Positions 6,369-6,795 of a stretch of 6,795 nucleotides of DNA are shown here, one piece after another. Position numbers and translations under genes: made by a program. Origin of the DNA: Candidatus Dadabacteria bacterium (GTDB lineage: Bacteria > Desulfobacterota_D > UBA1144 > Nemesobacterales > JAJCZQ01); contig JAUXJP010000054.1 in NCBI GenBank assembly GCA_030624695.1, positions 1 to 6,795 on the forward strand. The letters are read 5' to 3'. Numbering within the stretch: the stretch's first letter is position 1; the number at the start of each line of letters is the position of its first letter. Under the pieces are notes generated by a model that worked only from the letters and a program-made list of their open reading frames with translations, was not told the origin of the DNA and searched no databases.

Positions 6369-6795
6369 CAATTCCTTCCAGACAATCAATTAATTCCTGC
6401 ATATCTTGGGGTAGAGGGGCAGAAAATTCCATATATTTTTTAGATGCGGGGTGTACAAACCCTAAAACATAAGAATGCAAAGCCTGCCTGTGGATATTTA
6501 ATCCCTGTCTCCTGTGACCATATAGCTGGTCACCAACGATGGGATAGCCGATAAAAGCCAGATGTACTCTTATCTGATGAGTTCTGCCCGTACGAAGAGT
6601 TGCTTCGACCAGGGTGTAGCCGGAAAATTCTTTTAACACCTTGAAATGAGTTATTGCTTCCCTGCTTTTTCCTTCGGTAACTGCCATTTTTTTCCTGTTT
6701 TTCAAATTCCGGCCGATCGGTGCATCTATAACTCCGGAATCATCTCTCAGGCCACCGTGGACCAAGGCGAGATATTTTTTGGTTACCTGATGATC
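6361..6795 (-). CDS. RluA/RluD-family 23S rRNA pseudouridine synthase, C-terminal part
   Basis: The frame is open from the right edge of the window to a TAG at 6363-6361 and gives 144 residues, so the N-terminal half (any S4 domain and the RLDxxTSG motif with the catalytic Asp) lies outside. Visible family marks are TKKYLALVHG followed by GVIDAPIGR, then TLVEATLRTGRTHQIRVHL and IGYPIVGDQLYG, and near the end ALHSYVLGFVHP. These define the RluA superfamily, which isomerises specific uridines of 23S rRNA (RluD group) or of rRNA and tRNA (RluA group). RluD-like is the likelier assignment, but the specificity region is missing. A TTG at 6765 in this frame is not a start, as conserved residues continue upstream of it. 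The gene ends 10 bases from the stop of the convergent RqcH gene, so both 3' ends of this translation-related pair lie almost back to back. Confidence 0.92.
   Translation of the reverse strand, partial: DHQVTKKYLALVHGGLRDDSGVIDAPIGRNLKNRKKMAVTEGKSREAITHFKVLKEFSGYTLVEATLRTGRTHQIRVHLAFIGYPIVGDQLYGHRRQGLNIHRQALHSYVLGFVHPASKKYMEFSAPLPQDMQELIDCLEGIEK

Noticed and set aside
1..6795. Mobile element, CRISPR array, toxin-antitoxin or defence genes
   Set aside because: There are no transposase or integrase motifs, no regularly spaced repeats and no small paired genes; every sizeable coding frame has an ordinary assignment.

Overview
This is a bacterial chromosomal window with two parts. The left two thirds (about 1-4370, all minus strand) is a carbohydrate uptake and catabolism operon. 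The right third (about 4440-6795) holds housekeeping translation genes. Bacterial -35/-10 boxes, strong Shine-Dalgarno sites and an RqcH/NFACT protein of the bacterial type all point to a bacterium. The AT-rich, lysine-rich coding of the NFACT gene would suit a Firmicute or a deep-branching anaerobic phylum, but the sequence alone does not fix the taxon.

Read in its own direction, the operon starts at a good sigma70-type promoter (TTGACT-17-TATAAT, 4371 down to 4343). It encodes a two-domain sugar ABC ATPase (RbsA/MglA type), an RbsC-type membrane permease, a D-2-hydroxyacid dehydrogenase and, after a 125-base gap, a TIM-barrel sugar phosphate isomerase/epimerase that runs off the left edge. 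The set makes sense as import of a sugar, polyol or sugar acid followed by oxidoreduction and isomerisation. The substrate cannot be named. No periplasmic binding protein, kinase or regulator lies in the window.

A 232-bp divergent intergenic region separates the operon from a plus-strand RqcH (NFACT) gene, which has its own promoter and ribosome binding site. RqcH acts in ribosome-associated quality control. Ten bases beyond its stop, the convergent 3' part of an RluA/RluD-family 23S rRNA pseudouridine synthase begins and runs off the right edge.

Two points deserve attention. The permease has no ATG, GTG or TTG where its N-terminus should begin and seems to start at ATT just behind a perfect AGGAGG. 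A 14-bp element, matching at 12 positions, occurs both at the operon promoter start point and just upstream of the isomerase gene, and may be the operator of one shared regulator. I see no mobile element, CRISPR array, tRNA or rRNA, and no sign of an undescribed defence or other exotic system.
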